Origin: Albugo candida
Taxonomy: Eukaryota > Oomycota > Peronosporomycetes > Albuginales > Albuginaceae
Length of the DNA stretch: 25,071 nt
Direction of reading: 5' to 3'
Assembly: GCA_905220665.1 (NCBI GenBank)
Contig: CAJNAR010000097.1
Location: forward strand, 1-25,071
Part shown: positions 22,703-25,071 of the stretch, one piece after another
Layout of the letters: every line of letters begins with the position of its first letter
Position numbering within the stretch: the stretch's first letter is position 1
Program-made: the position numbers and the translations under genes
The notes under the pieces: model-generated
The model's database searches: none
What the model was told of the DNA's origin: nothing
Seen by the model: only the letters and a program-made list of their open reading frames with translations

Positions 22703-24014
22703 ATATGCTACCTCAGCAAAGTTACACCCGGGCGTGGCAACCTTACCTTGATGGCGTAGCACAACTCCTGATGGATAATCCAAAAAACCTGTCTTGGGCT
22801 TTCGGAGCGATTTGAGTAAAGATCGCACTGTATTTGTTGATGTACGCAATATAATCAATCCCCCGATTTGAAAGTTGGAGACTGCAGGAAATTCGAAAAT
22901 ATGACTTGAAACCTCAATATTTTAAGTTTTGATCAATCGAAGACGACATATAAGATTTCGTTTCAGATATTATGCTTAAACGTAGTGTTCTTAAGCTCTC
23001 CAAAAAGCTGGCGTATAATATCAGAAAAGCTCTTTCTTTTCTTGGTGGGGTTGCTCTAAGGAGCGTAGTGTATAGAAACAACACTACAGAAGAGTATATT
23101 CCAAGAATGCTGCTAATAAACTAGAACTAGTAGTATCTTCTTCTTCGATAAATACGTATATATGCTACCTCAGCAAAGTTACACCCGGGCGTGATAACCT
23201 TACCTTGATGGCGTAGCACAACTCCTGATGGATAATCCAAAAACCTGTCTTGGGCTTTCGGAGCCATTTGGGTAAAAAATGGTACAGAATTTGTTAATGT
23301 ACGCAATATAATCAATCCCTTTGAAAGTTGGAGACTACATTAAAGTCGAAAATATGATCTGAAACCTCGAAATTGTAAGTTTTGATCAATCGAAGACGAC
23401 ATATAAGATTATGTTTCTGATATGATGCTAAAACGCAGGATACTTAAGCTCTTAAACTAGCTGGCGTAAAATATAAGAAAAGCCGTTTGTTTCTAAGTGA
23501 GGTTGCTATTACGAGCGTAGTCTATAGACTAAACACGACAGAAGAGTATATTGCGTGAATGCTGCTTATCAACTACAACTAGTAGGATCTTCTTCTTCGA
23601 TAAATACGTATATATGCTACCTCAGCAAAGTTACACCCGGGCGTGATAACCTTACCTTGATGGCGCAGCACAACCCCCGATGGATAATGCAAAAACTTAT
23701 ATTAGGCATTCGGAGCCATTTGGGTAAAAAATTGTACAGAATTTGTTATTGTACGCAATATAATCAATCCCCCGATTTGAAAGTTGGAGACTACATTAAA
23801 GTCGAAAATATGATCTGAAACCTCGAAATTGTAAGTTTTGATCAATCGAAGACGACATATAAGATTTCGTTTCAGATATTATGCTTAAACGTAGTGTTCT
23901 TAAGCTCTCCAAAAAGCTAGCGTATAATATCAGAAAAGCTCTTTCTTTTCTTGGTGGGGTTGCTCTAAGGAGCGTAGTGTATAGAATCAACACTAAAGAA
24001 GAAGATATTCCAAG

Positions 24015-24371
24015 AATGCTGCTTATCAACTACAACTAGTAGGATCTTCTTCTTCGATAAATACGTATATATGCTACCTCAGCAAAGTTACACCCGGGCG
24101 TGGCAACCTTACCTTGATGGCGTAGCACAACTCCTGATGGATAATCCAAAAACCTGTCTTGGGCTTTCGGAGCCATTTGGGTAAAAAATGGTACAGAATT
24201 GGTTAATGTACGCAATATAATCAATCCCTTTGAAAGTTGGAGACTACATTAAAGTCGAAAATATGAACTGAAACCTCGAAATTGTAAGTTTTGATCAATC
24301 CAAGACGACATATAAGATTACGTTTCAGATATTATGCTAAAACGCAGGACACTTAAGCTCTTAAACTAGCT
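24015..24371. repeat. 452-bp-spaced duplication, left copy (partner 24467-24823)
   Basis: This 357-bp stretch appears identical by eye to 24467-24823. The tie is strong because both contain tcaatccaagacgac (near 24296 and 24748), a variant I see nowhere else in the window, plus aatatgaactg and the 4-bp-deleted ccctttgaaag. Confidence 0.87.
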
Positions 24372-24466
24372 GGCGTAAAATATAAGAAAAGCCGTTTGTT
24401 TCTAAGTGAGGTTGCTATAACGAGCGTAGTCTATAGACTAAACACGACAGAAGAGTATATTGCGTG

Positions 24467-24823
24467 AATGCTGCTTATCAACTACAACTAGTAGGATCTT
24501 CTTCTTCGATAAATACGTATATATGCTACCTCAGCAAAGTTACACCCGGGCGTGGCAACCTTACCTTGATGGCGTAGCACAACTCCTGATGGATAATCCA
24601 AAAACCTGTCTTGGGCTTTCGGAGCCATTTGGGTAAAAAATGGTACAGAATTGGTTAATGTACGCAATATAATCAATCCCTTTGAAAGTTGGAGACTACA
24701 TTAAAGTCGAAAATATGAACTGAAACCTCGAAATTGTAAGTTTTGATCAATCCAAGACGACATATAAGATTACGTTTCAGATATTATGCTAAAACGCAGG
24801 ACACTTAAGCTCTTAAACTAGCT
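24467..24823. repeat. 452-bp-spaced duplication, right copy (partner 24015-24371)
   Basis: The match with the left copy runs until ctagct at 24823. There the normal ctggcgtaaaatataag is replaced by ctctaaactataag. The break leads straight into the irregular monomer end. Confidence 0.87.
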
Positions 24824-25018
24824 CTAAACTATAAGAAAAGCCGTTTGTTTCTAAAAGAGGTTTGCTATAACGAGCGTTCTCTAAGTGAGGTTGCTATAAC
24901 GAGCGTAGTCTATAGACTAAACACGACAGAAGAGTATATTGCGTGAATGCTGCTTATCAACTACAACTAGTAGGATCTTCTTCTTTGATAAATACGTATA
25001 TATGCTACCTCAGCAAAG
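24540..25018. repeat. irregular 479-bp type A monomer
   Basis: This is the only complete monomer outside the 449-459-bp range. Compared with the preceding 452-bp unit it has lost 3 bp (ggcgta replaced by ctaaac-like sequence near 24824) and gained a 30-bp partial repeat of the variable zone. It also carries the only broken copy of the ttcttcgat word (ttctttgat at 24981). More divergent monomers are typical of array edges, but later bases up to 25071 are still ordinary satellite. Confidence 0.88.
24851..24911. repeat. 30-bp imperfect internal tandem duplication
   Basis: Two consecutive versions are visible: 24851-24880 (ctaaaagaggtttgctataa then cgagcgttct) and 24881-24911 (ctaagtgaggttgctataac then gagcgtagtct). 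All other A monomers have only the second form. The first form carries several changes, so either the duplication is not brand new or it was copied from a diverged unit. Confidence 0.9.
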
Positions 25019-25071
25019 TTACACCCGGGCGTGATAACCTTACCTTGATGGCGCAGCACAACTCCTGATGG

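Larger units (their letters stand above)
1..25071. repeat. 456-bp tandem satellite array filling the window
   Basis: Every part of the window belongs to one head-to-tail satellite. Measured at ttaca before CCCGGG, monomers begin at 371, 826, 1283, 1741, 2197, 2655, 3114, 3570, 4025, 4481, 4938, 5397, 5855, 6313, 6768, 7225, 7681, 8140, 8599, 9049, 9507, 9966, 10422, 10872, 11330, 11789, 12245, 12695, 13153, 13612, 14068, 14518, 14976, 15430, 15882, 16338, 16794, 17252, 17710, 18166, 18615, 19073, 19525, 19981, 20437, 20895, 21350, 21809, 22264, 22722, 23179, 23631, 24088, 24540 and 25019. All are in the same orientation, with partial monomers at both ends. Period changes come from small indels: 8 bp (450-bp units), 4 bp (452-bp units) and single bases. 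I saw no degenerate sub-repeat within the monomer by eye. No inserted element, gene or unique spacer interrupts it. Confidence 0.98.

Noticed and set aside
23555..23818. Plus-strand open frame of 87 codons as a possible small gene
   Set aside because: It begins at GTG, lies wholly in ordinary type A satellite, and related monomers break it by small indels. No recognisable domain.
23796..24029. Minus-strand open frame of 77 codons with a hydrophobic start, possible signal peptide
   Set aside because: It starts at TTG and arises from a hybrid B-to-A monomer. It is unique only because of that junction.
1..25071. CRISPR array or other short-repeat defence locus
   Set aside because: The repeated unit is the full 456 bp with no unique spacers between short repeats, and there are no associated genes.
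1..25071. 5S rDNA or rDNA spacer array, suggested by the unit length of about 456 bp
   Set aside because: No 5S gene, no internal control region and no rRNA-like segment is present on either strand.
1..25071. Tandem LTRs or a transposon-derived array
   Set aside because: I see no TG...CA-bounded unit with target duplications, no primer-binding site or polypurine tract in position, and no transposase or reverse-transcriptase frame. Remote origin from an element cannot be excluded without a database search.
1..25071. 456 = 3 x 152, taken as a three-nucleosome unit or a conserved reading frame
   Set aside because: The period varies from 449 to 479 bp, many values are not multiples of three, and I see no 152-bp sub-repeat. 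The arithmetic may be chance.
1..25071. Naming the satellite by its length, for example equating it with published satellites of about 455 bp
   Set aside because: Length alone does not identify a satellite. A nucleotide search against repeat databases would be needed; a high-identity full-length hit would settle it.

Overview
The whole 25,071-base window is one uninterrupted tandem satellite-DNA array. I find no protein gene, rRNA, tRNA, CRISPR array, transposon or unique sequence. A fixed landmark, the SmaI-type hexamer CCCGGG preceded by ttaca, recurs 55 times from 371 to 25019, giving 54 complete periods with a mean near 456 bp. Individual periods are mostly 449-459 bp, and the last complete one is 479 bp. 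The array starts and ends in mid-monomer, so it continues past both edges.

Organism: a large homogenised satellite with higher-order structure points to a eukaryotic nuclear genome, probably centromeric, pericentromeric or subtelomeric heterochromatin. GC is low (about 38% in the monomer I counted). CpG is not depleted: 17 CpGs in 456 bp, close to expectation. That fits a genome with little cytosine methylation in its satellites, for example many invertebrates, somewhat better than a vertebrate or plant, but it does not settle the question. I do not recognise the satellite by name.

Layout: monomers are mosaics of at least four haplotype blocks, here called A, B, C and D. They differ mainly in one roughly 150-bp variable zone, in the words around a small hairpin, and in a few short indels. 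These are arranged in nested duplications. 1-1875 and 4111-5985 are copies about 4.11 kb apart. Around 1.7-3.7 kb there are local one- and three-monomer duplications. 6535-7332 repeats 4248-5045. From 8.6 to 14.5 kb there is a very clean four-monomer higher-order repeat of exactly 1,823 bp, present three times in a row and nearly identical. 13.77-17.46 kb and 17.87-21.1 kb are successive copies of a large unit, the second lacking exactly one 454-bp monomer. 20.88-22.48 kb contains a 914-bp dimer duplication. The last 1.1 kb holds a 452-bp duplication and an irregular monomer with a 30-bp internal repeat.

How it works together: nothing here behaves as a gene system. The picture is concerted evolution by unequal exchange and conversion. 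The more interesting signals are a roughly 109-bp block that stays nearly constant in every monomer and carries a CENP-B-box-like word and a palindrome, and a hairpin whose two arms differ in a compensatory way between subfamilies. The 60-90 codon open frames that recur in every monomer begin at TTG or GTG, shift frame between subfamilies, and are best read as satellite by-products.
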